Shown in pieces: positions 26,025-34,376 of a DNA stretch of 64,000 bases; within the stretch, counting starts at the first letter, position 1, and each line of letters begins with the position of its first letter. The stretch is taken from NCBI RefSeq assembly GCF_003130795.1, contig NZ_CP029353.1, positions 2,185,501 through 2,249,500 of the forward strand. The letters are read 5' to 3'. Under the pieces are notes generated by a model that worked only from the letters and a program-made list of their open reading frames with translations, made no database searches and was not told the origin of the DNA. Origin of the DNA: Azospirillum thermophilum (GTDB taxonomy: Bacteria; Pseudomonadota; Alphaproteobacteria; Azospirillales; Azospirillaceae). Made by a program: the position numbers and the translations under genes.

Positions 26025-28249
26025 TAGTCCCGCGCCCGCGCCTGCGTCTCCAGCGTGTCGACGCGCAGCTCATCAAGCCGAAGCTGTGCACGGGCATCCT
26101 GCAACGCCTGATCGCTATAGGAGGCCATCTCGCGTGCCGCATCCTTCAGCTTCTGCGAGACGCTGAGCTGGGCATTCAGCCTCGACAGCTTGTCGCCTTC
26201 GGCCTGGATGGCGACGTTCGAGAGGTTGGCAATCTCCTGACCGACCCGCTCCTGCTGCTCCTGGGACCGCAGGATCTCGCCCTGCACGGCCTTGCGGGCC
26301 AATTCGGCCTCCGACAGCGTGTAAAGCCGTTCTTGTTCGTCCATGAGGCCGGCAGCGATGCGCTTCCGTTCGTCAGTGCGACGGGCGGCAAACTCCGCGG
26401 AGTTCTGATGCAGCATCACCAGCGCGTCGCCAGCGTTCAGGAAGCTGTTTCGCAGCAGGTTCGCCTGCTTCACTGCGGCGCGCAGCTGCTTGTCCAACTG
26501 GGAGATCAGCTTCGATCGGTCGACCGCAGGTGCTCCGCCACCAGACCCGAGGTCGATGCCCTCGATCTTCGCCTCTCGGCCCTGTCGAGCCCTGTCCCGT
26601 CCCTCCCGAATGCCGGTGAAGATGCCGGCCGGATCGGGCAGCGCGAGCATGGACCACCCCTTGGTTCCGGTGGTCGGATTGAAGGTCGGCGTCGGAGCCG
26701 GCGTAGCGATGGACTGCGACAGCCCCAGCAGCATCGCCCTGCGTTCCTCGAACGTCGTGATCTCGTCGGAGAGCGCCTTGCGTTGCGCCGCGATCTGCGC
26801 CGGGATGGCGCTTCCCTCGGACACGGCGAAGGGCTTGTTGGCGTCGGCGAGTTGGGTCTTCAGCCGGGCGAGCTGCTGCTCCTCAAGGGCGAGGCGCTCC
26901 TTGATAACGGCCTGCCGGCGCTCATTCGTCACCTTGCCGTCAACAACCGACTCGCCGTCGATGGCGAGGCGGGAGAACTCCGACCCGAACGCGCTGTCGT
27001 AATTGTCGCGGGTGAAGAACCGCCCGACGCCGGAACTGTTCGCCTCGCGATACCACGACACGGTGTCACCTTTCATCAGCGCGTCCAAGCCTGCCAGCGC
27101 GGAGCCGCCCTCCTTGATCGCGGCGAGCATGGCGATGATCTGGAGGGGCTTCGCGCCCAGCAGCATCGCGCCCAACACGCCCCATTCGCGCACGACATCC
27201 GGCAAGCTGTTGTATGAGGCCATCGCCTCGCTAAAGACACCGCCCGTCAGCCGGCCGATATTCTCAACGACGGGCGCGACAGCATTCCAGGTGCCGACGA
27301 ACGCTTGAGCAACAGCTTCAGCGTCATCGATCAGCGCATCACCGACGCCATCGCTGTTCCTGCGCGCATCCTCCACAAGCTGCGCAAACGTCTTGTTGAA
27401 CTGAGACGCGAAGCCGGCAAGCGCGTCGGAGACGCCGCTATCGTTCATCAGGCCGCCGACCTCGGTGCGCCAGATCGTGCGGAAGTTCTGAAGCTGCCCG
27501 GTGAAGGTCGCGGCCAACAGGGGCCCGAACTGCTGGAACTCCTTGGAGCCCTTTGCCCAAGCCTCGAAAAACTCGTCGGCGCTGACCCTGCCCTTCTTGG
27601 TGAGGTTCATCAGCTCTTGGGTGGTGACGCCCAGGCCGCGCGCCGTGATCTGCATCGCCAGCGGCAGGTGCTCCGCCATCTGCTGCTTCAGCTCCTCAAG
27701 GTAGAGCTGGCCCTTGCCGCCGATCTGGCTCATGGCGTTGAAGACCTTGTTCAGCCCGTCGGCCGAGACGCCCATGGCCGCACCGGCACCGATGGTGCCG
27801 ACGATGCCCTCCTTGAGATCGTCGAGACTGACGCCGGCACCATGGGCGGTCGCCGTGAGCTTCACCCAGGCCTTGGAGAGCCCGTCGAAGTCGGTGCCGG
27901 TATCGAGCGCCGTCTTGCTGAGCCACGCGAACTGCTCGGCGGCGCTGGTCGTCTCGCGGCCCGTCTTGTTGACGCTGGTTGCGATCAGCTCCAAGCGCCG
28001 CGTCAGCGCGATCATCTGTTCGCCGGCCTGCACGGCATCCTTCGTCATCGCCGACAGAGCCAGAGTGCCGAGCACCGCATTCAGGCCGGCGAAGCTGCGG
28101 GTCAGGCTGGTGATACTGCCGCCAGAGCCCAGGCGCTCCAGCCGGGCACTGAAGGCCATAAGATCGCGCTCGGCGGTGCGGATGCCGGCCTGGAAGCTGC
28201 GGGTGTCGAGGTTGAGCGTTGCGACGATGGATCCGGCGTTGAGGCTCAT
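26025..28249 (-). pseudogene. 5' part of the phage tail tape measure gene
   Basis: 741 codons beginning MSLNAGSIVATLNLDTRSFQ. The tape-measure domain (FAGLNAVLGTLALSAMTKDA, TETQ-like helices around AEQFAWLSKTALDTGTDFDG, LYLEELKQQMAEHLPLAMQI) is characteristic of lambda-type and other long-tailed phages and sets tail length. Joined to 24429-25184 across the IS5 insertion the frame totals 992 residues with no other defect. It overlaps the preceding gp10-like gene by 4 bases. Confidence 0.88.
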
Positions 28250-28671
28250 GGGACGTTCCTTCGGATGGCGGCGGCAATGCGACGGGCGAGCGCGGTGCCG
28301 CTATCCAGAAGCGCCCGTTCGAGGAATTTCAGACCAACGCCGGTGCCGTGGTGCGGGATGCCGGTGTTCTTCTGACGGGAGACGGGGCCGAGGTTGTAGA
28401 CCCCGGGCAGCCCCTCATGCATGCGCAGCGAGTAATCGTCACCCGAGTCGCTATAGACCGGGCCAACCGAGACGGCGACGGTGATGCCGCTGGCGCTGCT
28501 GGCGACGATCTGGGTTTTGTGGCTGTTGACGAGATCACTTGTCAGCTCGGGCGCGCGTTCGCGGCTGCCCTGCTCGACATCACGGGCGACGGCGACCGTC
28601 TCGGCCCTGGCGGCATTGATGATCGTCCGGGCCGCTGCATCGAGGTTGAGGCGCGAGAGGTCGAGTTTCAT
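28246..28671 (-). CDS. HK97 gp10-like phage tail component
   Basis: 141 residues. EQGSRERAPELTSDLVNSHK, SDSGDDYSLRMHEGLPGVYN and the terminal NTGIPHHGTGVGLKFLERAL form the gp10-like/minor tail pattern (tail terminator or head-tail joining component of long-tailed phages). Start and stop overlap the neighbours by 4 bases each, a tight operon with the tape measure. Confidence 0.75.
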   Translation of the reverse strand: MKLDLSRLNLDAAARTIINAARAETVAVARDVEQGSRERAPELTSDLVNSHKTQIVASSASGITVAVSVGPVYSDSGDDYSLRMHEGLPGVYNLGPVSRQKNTGIPHHGTGVGLKFLERALLDSGTALARRIAAAIRRNVP

Positions 28672-28946
28672 TGGATGGCCTGACGCACAAGGTCCGGGCT
28701 GACGCCGGCCAGATCGCAGACGGCGAGAAAGTTATCGTCAGCGACAAGAATCCAATCGCGAGCATCCTGTCGCGGATCGACCCGCCGGCCGGCATCATCG
28801 AAGATCCGTCCGCCTTTCATGATCGGCCCGTCCGTTGCGTCCGCCACGGCCTGGGCGATGACCCGCAGCCACATCTGTCGCTCGGGCGATGCAGGCCCGT
28901 CATGGAGAGCCACAGCGTCAAGCTGCTGAAGCCGAGGGCGCATCAT
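28668..28946 (-). CDS. hypothetical phage-operon protein (92 aa)
   Basis: Begins MMRPRLQQLDAVALHDGPAS, with start and stop overlapping both neighbours in ATGA quadruplets. Contains QMWLRVIAQAVADATDGPIM and ARDWILVADDNFLAVCDLAG, an alpha/beta pattern that recalls small phage proteins with a DW-x-x-x-DDF-like motif. Not assigned to a named family. Expected to work in tail assembly or DNA binding by context. Confidence 0.6.
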   Translation of the reverse strand: MMRPRLQQLDAVALHDGPASPERQMWLRVIAQAVADATDGPIMKGGRIFDDAGRRVDPRQDARDWILVADDNFLAVCDLAGVSPDLVRQAIQ

Positions 28947-29815
28947 TCCACGACCTTCGCGACTGAACGCAAGCGCTCGGGATCGCCGTCCGTCGCGTGC
29001 ATGATGAGGTCGATGATGAGCTGGGTGTCCTGGCCGGCAGCCACCGAGAGCCCGAGCGCCTGCGCGCAGTCGCGCAGATGTCGCCGGCCACGCCGCTCGG
29101 CAAGCTGATGTAGCCATGGGCCGAACTGGTTCCGGTCGGGAAGAGAGTCGTGGATCGTGACCAGCGGCTTGGGAGACTGAGCTGTTGATAGCGACGGACA
29201 GGGGGTCGCGACAGGCACCGGAGCCGCCGCGCTGACGGGAGCGTCTTCTGCATCATCGTCCTCGCCCATGACGACCTTGCGGGCCTTCAGCTCGGCGACC
29301 TCGTCGTCGCTCATCACCGAGACAATGAGCTGACTCGACTGTTCGGCTGCGGCCTCTGGAGGCGGAGGCATCAACCAGGGGATCAGCGCCCCGTTGAGGC
29401 GCTCCATCGCGCGCAGGTAGCTATTAATAACGGTCGGCGTCATTTTGCCGCGCTCGCGGTCGATGCCAGCGTTGAGCTCCGCAACCAGCGTCGTGCCAGC
29501 CTTCACGATTCCGAGGCCGACCTGCCGGAGCAGCTGGTCGCGCTGCGCCTCTGGCAGCAGCCCTTGATTCTCTTCTGCATCATCGGGCGAGCTGCGGCTT
29601 GCGCTGGCCTGTTGCTGACGCTGACGTTCGGCCTCTTCAGCTTGCTGGCGCTGCGCCCAGGCCTCCTTTGTCCAGCCGCGCGTGCCGAACGCCTTATGGA
29701 TCGTCTGTCGGCGAACACCCAGCTCGCGGGCGACATCCTCAAGGGACGCCAGCCCGCACGCAACCCGTCTCCAGTGATCGGGAGTGAGGTTCGCGACGCC
29801 GCGCTTGTCAGCCAC
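28943..29815 (-). CDS. helix-turn-helix phage-operon protein
   Basis: About 290 residues from a GTG at 29815 preceded by AGGGTGG and overlapping the TGA of the upstream gene. ATGs at 29839 and 29836 are alternatives. An N-terminal helix-turn-helix (GLASLEDVARELGVRRQTIH) opens the protein, followed by Gln/Ala-rich coiled coil (RQQAEEAERQRQQQASASRS), a central helical block (LNAGIDRERGKMTPTVINSY) and an acidic linker. The HTH and coiled coil recall small terminase subunits or regulatory phage proteins, but no large terminase is in this element. Role unresolved. Confidence 0.6.
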   Translation of the reverse strand: MADKRGVANLTPDHWRRVACGLASLEDVARELGVRRQTIHKAFGTRGWTKEAWAQRQQAEEAERQRQQQASASRSSPDDAEENQGLLPEAQRDQLLRQVGLGIVKAGTTLVAELNAGIDRERGKMTPTVINSYLRAMERLNGALIPWLMPPPPEAAAEQSSQLIVSVMSDDEVAELKARKVVMGEDDDAEDAPVSAAAPVPVATPCPSLSTAQSPKPLVTIHDSLPDRNQFGPWLHQLAERRGRRHLRDCAQALGLSVAAGQDTQLIIDLIMHATDGDPERLRSVAKVVE

Positions 29816-30560
29816 CGCTACCACCCTGCCAAGCATCATTGGCGTTGGAGCCGGTGCCGCCGCTGCCGGCATCCGACCCGAACAGACCGCCGACCACGGA
29901 GCCCATCGTCGAGCCGGCATTACCGCTGTTGACCATTGTGCCAGCCGTGCCGGCCTGGGCCGTATCCATGCCCGACGAAATGACGTTCGAGCCGACACGG
30001 GCTCGGCCATAGATCAGAGGGACGGAACCGCCCTGCTCGGTCGAGTTGACCGGGCCGGAGAACAGATAGGACTGGTTTGCATCGACGATGGTCGACTTCG
30101 GCGTCTTCGTCAGCATCTGGCTGATGCCGGACAGCATCATCGTCGCGCCGAACAGCCCAAGTGAGCCATAGGACACGTCGAAACCAACGCCGCCGATGCT
30201 CGCCTCTGCACCCAATGCCAGCGAGCCGCCGCCCGTATAGATCGCACCGGCAATCGCCACAGCCATGATGACCGCGCCCAGGATCGCCTTGCCGCCGCCA
30301 CGCTTGGAACCAGCCGGCACCGGGATGATATGCAGGTCGGCACTGCCGAGGCCGAGCGTCAGCGTATCGACGGTCAGATCGGTCCCGGAGCGGGTGTGCT
30401 TGCCACGCACTAGCCGATATTGACCCTGACGAAAGCAATGCTCGAAGCCGGGCATGGTGGCCGTCAGCGCCCGGACAGCTTCAGCAGCATCACGGACATG
30501 ATAGCTGTGGGTGCGGCCGAACTGCTTGCCGAGCGCGCCGTGCAGGTGGATAGCGGTCAT
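29808..30560 (-). CDS. phage tail assembly protein I-like
   Basis: 250 residues. The N-terminus MTAIHLHGALGKQFGRTHSY with LTATMPGFEHCFRQGQYRLV and the glycine-rich hydrophobic ADLHIIPVPAGSKRGGGKAI match the lambda tail protein I family, as does YLFSGPVNSTEQGGSVPLIY followed by GRARVGSNVISSG. In lambda this protein helps assemble the tail tip. Here it lies upstream of the tape measure, whereas in lambda it lies downstream, so the module order is unusual. The C-terminal 40 residues are Gly/Ser-rich. Confidence 0.82.
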   Translation of the reverse strand: MTAIHLHGALGKQFGRTHSYHVRDAAEAVRALTATMPGFEHCFRQGQYRLVRGKHTRSGTDLTVDTLTLGLGSADLHIIPVPAGSKRGGGKAILGAVIMAVAIAGAIYTGGGSLALGAEASIGGVGFDVSYGSLGLFGATMMLSGISQMLTKTPKSTIVDANQSYLFSGPVNSTEQGGSVPLIYGRARVGSNVISSGMDTAQAGTAGTMVNSGNAGSTMGSVVGGLFGSDAGSGGTGSNANDAWQGGSGG

Positions 30561-30563
30561 GTG

Positions 30564-30818
30564 TCACCCCTGTATCATCGGAGACAGTCGCGCTCCGGCC
30601 AGTGCCCCAGACACATAGGCCAGCCCCATTTCGAGCACCCCCTCAAGGGGTGTGCCCGGGGCAGTGACGAAGCCGGTAGGGATCTCCTTGCCATCACCCT
30701 GCAAGGCGATGACGAAATGGACGTTCTGCCGATCATCATGGCGAAGTCGGTAGGTGATCCGGCCCTCCTCCATCGCCTTGTTAAATCCATCCATGTCCTC
30801 GAAGGAATTGGCGCTCAT
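30564..30818 (-). CDS. hypothetical phage-operon protein (84 aa)
   Basis: Small acidic protein beginning MSANSFEDMDGFNKAMEEGR, with HDDRQNVHFVIALQGDGKEI and GMLEMG-like helices near the end. It overlaps the previous gene by 4 bases and precedes the tail I-like gene by 3 bases. No family recognised; membership of the tail operon is inferred from spacing. Confidence 0.55.
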   Translation of the reverse strand: MSANSFEDMDGFNKAMEEGRITYRLRHDDRQNVHFVIALQGDGKEIPTGFVTAPGTPLEGVLEMGLAYVSGALAGARLSPMIQG

Positions 30819-31126
30819 GCTGCCCTCGTGGTGTTACCAAGGCTGCGACGGATGCGCTCGACACCACGCAGGGAGGCGTCGGTCTCGGCGGTCTGGGAGT
30901 TGATCGTCTGCCCAATCGGCGAACGGCGAACGGCGCGCATCGCGTCGAGAACCGATTGGCCGATGGGGTCAGCCGACTTGGCCGCTGCTTTCGCACGGGC
31001 GTCGGTGATCTGCGCGTCCAGATCCAGAAGACGCCGGATATCGTCCGACTCGACGGCATCACCGGCGACAGCGACGAATGCGCGCAGACTGTCACGCTCG
31101 CGCTCCATCTCGGACAGGACGGTCAT
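30815..31126 (-). CDS. hypothetical phage-operon protein (103 aa)
   Basis: Helical, charged protein (MTVLSEMERERDSLRAFVAV, then LLDLDAQITDARAKAAAKSA) likely to form a coiled coil, with a basic C-terminus. It overlaps both neighbours by 4 bases. Unassigned. Confidence 0.55.
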   Translation of the reverse strand: MTVLSEMERERDSLRAFVAVAGDAVESDDIRRLLDLDAQITDARAKAAAKSADPIGQSVLDAMRAVRRSPIGQTINSQTAETDASLRGVERIRRSLGNTTRAA

Positions 31127-31836
31127 CGTGCGGCCCCCTCGACTACGGAGATCAGATCAGCCAGCCGCGCCAGATCGGCGACGGCCTGCTGATGGGCCTG
31201 CCGCAGTTGCGCGACGAAGGCAGGGGTGATGATCGATCGGGCGGCGACTTCCTTCCCGGCTTCACGGAGCTTGTGCTGAACCGCCGGCGAGCGGGCATGC
31301 TCGACCAGCTTGACCGCATCGGCGCGAAGGGCACGAAGGCCCGTCAGAACTCCTTGGAACTCGATCAGCGCGGCGTTCAGGTCGATCAAGGCCTTCTCGA
31401 CCGGGGCGACATCGAAATCGACCACATCATCGATAGCGTTGCGGACGATCTCCGCGAGCCGCAGAGCGCGAGCATGCTCCACCGGGCGATGCAGCACGTC
31501 ATCGATCTCGGCGATGAATCCCTCGACTTGCGCAGCGTCGCCACAGTCGGCCGCTGCCTTAGCGTCCTTCGAGACCGACTGCTTGATCGCCTTGGCTTCA
31601 GTGCCGAGCGAGGCGGTCGAGGTAATCACCTGGGAGGTTGCTTCCGAGACAGTCTTGACGAAGGCGTCCCGCACCTCGTCGGCGGCGACCTCAACCGCAC
31701 CGGCGCTGAAGATCAGCGTCTGGCGCGTATCACGCCCCAGCGGAGCAACGGTGTAGCCGACGACGATCTGGCCGGCATCGGCATGATGGAGTTCGTCCAT
31801 CGACCCCCAGACCGGGGAATAGAGGTGGGTCTTCAT
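31123..31836 (-). CDS. hypothetical phage-operon protein (237 aa)
   Basis: Long helical protein: MKTHLYSPVWGSMDELHHAD, then SEATSQVITSTASLGTEAKA, DVLHRPVEHARALRLAEIVR and QLRQAHQQAVADLARLADLI. Composition and heptad spacing suggest an elongated coiled-coil structural or chaperone-like protein. It lies 11 bp after the first gene of the operon. No known domain seen. Confidence 0.55.
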   Translation of the reverse strand: MKTHLYSPVWGSMDELHHADAGQIVVGYTVAPLGRDTRQTLIFSAGAVEVAADEVRDAFVKTVSEATSQVITSTASLGTEAKAIKQSVSKDAKAAADCGDAAQVEGFIAEIDDVLHRPVEHARALRLAEIVRNAIDDVVDFDVAPVEKALIDLNAALIEFQGVLTGLRALRADAVKLVEHARSPAVQHKLREAGKEVAARSIITPAFVAQLRQAHQQAVADLARLADLISVVEGAAR

Positions 31837-31847
31837 GTAGTTTCCCC

Positions 31848-32330
31848 TTAGGCGATTGCCCGGCGGCGACGCCGGATATGGCGAACGCTGGCCGCTATGA
31901 TGGAGTTGACCGACGCGAGATGCGGCTCGATGCGGGCGACGGCGGCTTTGATGAGTTCGTGGGCACGATCATCGGAGGCGATAGCGATTTCGGCCCGTTC
32001 GCCGTCAGTTAGCAGCGAGCGCACGAACAGGTCGTCGTCACCCAAGACGCCGCCCGCGACGATCAGCGCGTTCGAGACGGCCGTCTGGAGGTCTGCTGCG
32101 AAGTGAGATACCGAACGACGTTCGAGCGACGCCCACGCTTGCTCGATCTTGTCGAGGCTCGCCGACAGGCCGGCCCCGCGCTTCACCATGGCGTCGGTCG
32201 CCCAGATGTGGATGGTCTGGCGCGTCGGCTGGCCGGCCATCTCCGACACGATGCCGATGGGCATCGCCGGAAGCCCAGTCAGGAGGACCAGTGCGAGGAG
32301 CCGCTCGTCGATGGTTCGTTTTCGCGCCAT
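31848..32330 (-). CDS. hypothetical protein, first gene of the tail operon
   Basis: 160 residues from the ATG at 32330 (MARKRTIDERLLALVLLTGL), which has GGA 5 bases upstream; an in-frame ATG at 32348 is weaker. HTH-like segments MPIGIVSEMAGQPTRQTIHI and WATDAMVKRGAGL are followed by two helical blocks and a strongly basic tail (RHIRRRRRAIA). The basic ends suggest nucleic-acid binding. It diverges from the integrase gene 41 bp away, so the short shared region controls both. Confidence 0.55.
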   Translation of the reverse strand: MARKRTIDERLLALVLLTGLPAMPIGIVSEMAGQPTRQTIHIWATDAMVKRGAGLSASLDKIEQAWASLERRSVSHFAADLQTAVSNALIVAGGVLGDDDLFVRSLLTDGERAEIAIASDDRAHELIKAAVARIEPHLASVNSIIAASVRHIRRRRRAIA

Positions 32331-32371
32331 GGCTTCCAACGGTGTCAAGTTCTATGATTAGATGAATTTAC
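32331..32371. promoter_or_regulatory. divergent control region between tail operon and integrase
   Basis: The 41-bp AT-rich gap and the first integrase codons contain two copies of CGGTGTCAA (32341 and 32385) that could be operator half-sites shared by both promoters. No clear ribosome-binding site precedes the integrase ATG. Confidence 0.35.
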
Positions 32372-34225
32372 ATGAACCAAACTCCGGTGTCAAAAATGGG
32401 CCAGGACATCACAAGACAAGCTGCAGTATATGCCCGAGTATCAACGGAGCGTCAGGCCGACAACGACAGAGTTTCACTTCCAGATCAGATACAACGATGC
32501 AAGAACCGTTGCTTGGTTGATAGTTTCTCTATTAGCGATGAACTTGTTTTTCAGGACACAACATCAGGGACGAAGGACGAGACAGGCAGGCCCGGCTTTG
32601 CCGCTCTACTCAAGGCCGCCGAAGAGGGACGCTTCACACGGCTGTATGTCCTGGCGCTCGACCGGCTGGCCCGCGACCTCGTGATCGGCGTGAAGACGCT
32701 GGAGCGCCTGGAGCAGCTGGGTATCAGCTTTGTGTCGCTGCAGGAGCCGGGCGTCGAGAATGTCGTGGTCCGCAACCTACTGCTGACGCTCGCCCAAGAG
32801 GAGCGCCGGAAGATCGTCTCCCGGACGGCGAACGGCCGGAGCGCTGCCCGCGCGAAGGGAAGATGGACGCAGGGTATGGTGCCCTTCGGCTATCGCTTGG
32901 TTGATGGCGTGCTTCAACAGGATCCAGACGAGGCAAAGGTCGTCCGCGACATCTTCAACGCCGTTCAGGCCGGCAAGGGGCGGATCGCCGTAGCCGGACA
33001 GCTCAACCGCGACAACATTCTGCCTCCGATCGTCGAGTTGCGCCTACCAAAGCGTGACCGCAAGGCGCGCATGCGAACGAACGATCCCGAGATCGGTGGG
33101 AGCTGGGCTGGGCTGTCGGCCTTCATGGAGAAAGAAGGCGCGGTATATTGGGCAGATCGCCCCCCGGCTTGGAACGATAGCAGCCTTCATCATCTCATCC
33201 GCAATCCCGCCTATCATGGCGAGACGGTGAGCGGTCAGAAGCTCACCGTCGAACCTGCACCGATCATTTCGCGCGATGCCTGGAGCCGCGCAAACGAAGC
33301 CATGACCGGCAGACACCGCAAGGGCAGCGGGGAGCGAGAGGAACGGCTGCTGTCCGGCCTAGTGGTATGCGGCTGCTGTGGGCGCGGTTACGCGCCATTC
33401 CGTTCGGGTCGTGCTGGGACGTTCTGGTACTATCGTTGCCAGGGTAGAAAGGTCACGACGGGTTGCTCCAACCCGAACGTGCGGCGCGACAAGCTGGAAC
33501 AGGATGTCGTCACCGACGTCACCAAGTTCCTAGCCAGCCGGCTGAACCGCAAGACCTTCATGGACTTCCTGCTCGGGTTCGGCGCTCGGAAGGTCGAAGA
33601 GTTGCGCCGCCAGCTTGACGCCGCACAAGACGATCTCGCGCAGATGGAGCGCGATCACCTCGCCCTGGTCGACAATGCGATGGCGATGCGTGCGGCAGGC
33701 CTGGGCGATGCCGCCGTGAAGCCGCTCTATGACCGCATCAACGCCCTGATGCCGGCGATGGGTGAGCGCCGGCGGGAGGTTGATCGACTGGTTGAGGAAC
33801 TCGGCCAGACCCGCGCCCAGGCCGTCGAGGATGAACGAGAAGCCGAAGAGGTAGCCTTCTTGGCGGAGAACTCACTGTTCCTAACGCCGGATCGCCCAGA
33901 GGCTTTCGAGCGGAGCCTGTTTGTCGATCCTCGGGAAGTTGTCCTGCTGGCCGTCAAGCAGATCACCATTAAGCCAGACGGCACCCCGAAGATCGACCTG
34001 AACGATGACGACGACTCGCTGGCCCGGATCGTGCGTTTCCTCGCAAACTCGATGCTCCGCATCCACCGGCAGCTTGAGCAACAGGCCGACGAGCGCCAGC
34101 AGCAGCGCGGCCACACGGGTGACATCGGCGATCATGACCAAGACCTCCTCGACATCGTAAAGGCCTTTGTGAAGGAGAAAAAGACGATGTTGCTCAGCGA
34201 TGAGACTGATAAGCCGTTGGCATAG
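32372..34225 (+). CDS. large serine integrase
   Basis: 617 residues. N-terminal catalytic domain VYARVSTERQ with Arg22 and nucleophile Ser24, FQDTTSGTKDETGRPGFAAL, VLALDRLARDLVIGVKTLER; recombinase domain (GRWTQGMVPFGYRLVDGVLQ, NPAYHGETVSGQKLTVE); zinc ribbon near 333-370 (VCGCCGRGYAPF, WYYRCQGRKVTTGC); coiled coil (VEELRRQLDAAQDDLAQMER) that controls directionality in this family. It unites attP and attB without host factors. The element's attachment site lies inside its last codons: integrated, the protein ends DETDKPLA; in the excised circle it would read on for 31 residues past the Lys. An ATG at 32396 is another possible start. Confidence 0.93.
   Translation: MNQTPVSKMGQDITRQAAVYARVSTERQADNDRVSLPDQIQRCKNRCLVDSFSISDELVFQDTTSGTKDETGRPGFAALLKAAEEGRFTRLYVLALDRLARDLVIGVKTLERLEQLGISFVSLQEPGVENVVVRNLLLTLAQEERRKIVSRTANGRSAARAKGRWTQGMVPFGYRLVDGVLQQDPDEAKVVRDIFNAVQAGKGRIAVAGQLNRDNILPPIVELRLPKRDRKARMRTNDPEIGGSWAGLSAFMEKEGAVYWADRPPAWNDSSLHHLIRNPAYHGETVSGQKLTVEPAPIISRDAWSRANEAMTGRHRKGSGEREERLLSGLVVCGCCGRGYAPFRSGRAGTFWYYRCQGRKVTTGCSNPNVRRDKLEQDVVTDVTKFLASRLNRKTFMDFLLGFGARKVEELRRQLDAAQDDLAQMERDHLALVDNAMAMRAAGLGDAAVKPLYDRINALMPAMGERRREVDRLVEELGQTRAQAVEDEREAEEVAFLAENSLFLTPDRPEAFERSLFVDPREVVLLAVKQITIKPDGTPKIDLNDDDDSLARIVRFLANSMLRIHRQLEQQADERQQQRGHTGDIGDHDQDLLDIVKAFVKEKKTMLLSDETDKPLA
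34206..34217. other. attachment site, right junction of the serine-integrase element
   Basis: Plus strand TGAT-AA-GCCGTTGGCAT: integrase 3' end to the left, phage gene to the right, AA core at 34211-34212. Confidence 0.8.
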
Positions 34226-34260
34226 GCAAGCACGCTCAGATCCTTGGACGCATAGGCCAT
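34211..34260 (-). pseudogene. 5' part of the split small phage protein gene
   Basis: The first 16 codons (MAYASKDLSVLAYANG) plus TT of an 89-codon gene whose remainder is at 17537-17756. A CGGAG lies 6 bases before the ATG. Reading on into the element would give a 42-residue chimera ending at 34132. It follows the capsid gene by 116 bp. Confidence 0.8.
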
Positions 34261-34331
34261 GGGGGACTCCGGGAGATCGGATTGGGCAGGGATTTTTCTT
34301 GCGGGAGGACGTCTTGCGGGAGGACGGCGCG

Positions 34332-34363
34332 GGCGTCGTGGCAGGTCCCGCCGCGACGCCCGG
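34332..34363 (-). terminator. hairpin downstream of capsid gene
   Basis: GGGCGTCG and CGACGCCC enclose a GC-rich loop between capsid and the split gene. There is no clear U-tract, so it may attenuate rather than end transcription, as late phage operons often do after the capsid gene. Confidence 0.4.
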
Positions 34364-34376
34364 CGGCATCGGCCGC

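Larger units (their letters stand above)
17757..34212 (+). mobile_element. 16.45-kb large-serine-integrase element inserted in a phage gene
   Basis: The boundaries come from the split phage gene. Its two halves meet the element at an AA (TT on the minus strand) dinucleotide at 17757-17758 and at 34211-34212. Removing the element gives an uninterrupted 89-codon frame. The two element ends, joined, give GACTGATAAGACAGTC, a palindrome centred exactly on the AA core, as expected for a serine-integrase attP. Contents: serine integrase, phage tail module, Rep-like gene, small resolvase and orphan genes. It holds two IS insertions and is visibly less GC-rich than its surroundings. No capsid, portal, terminase or lysis gene is present. 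Confidence 0.88.
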
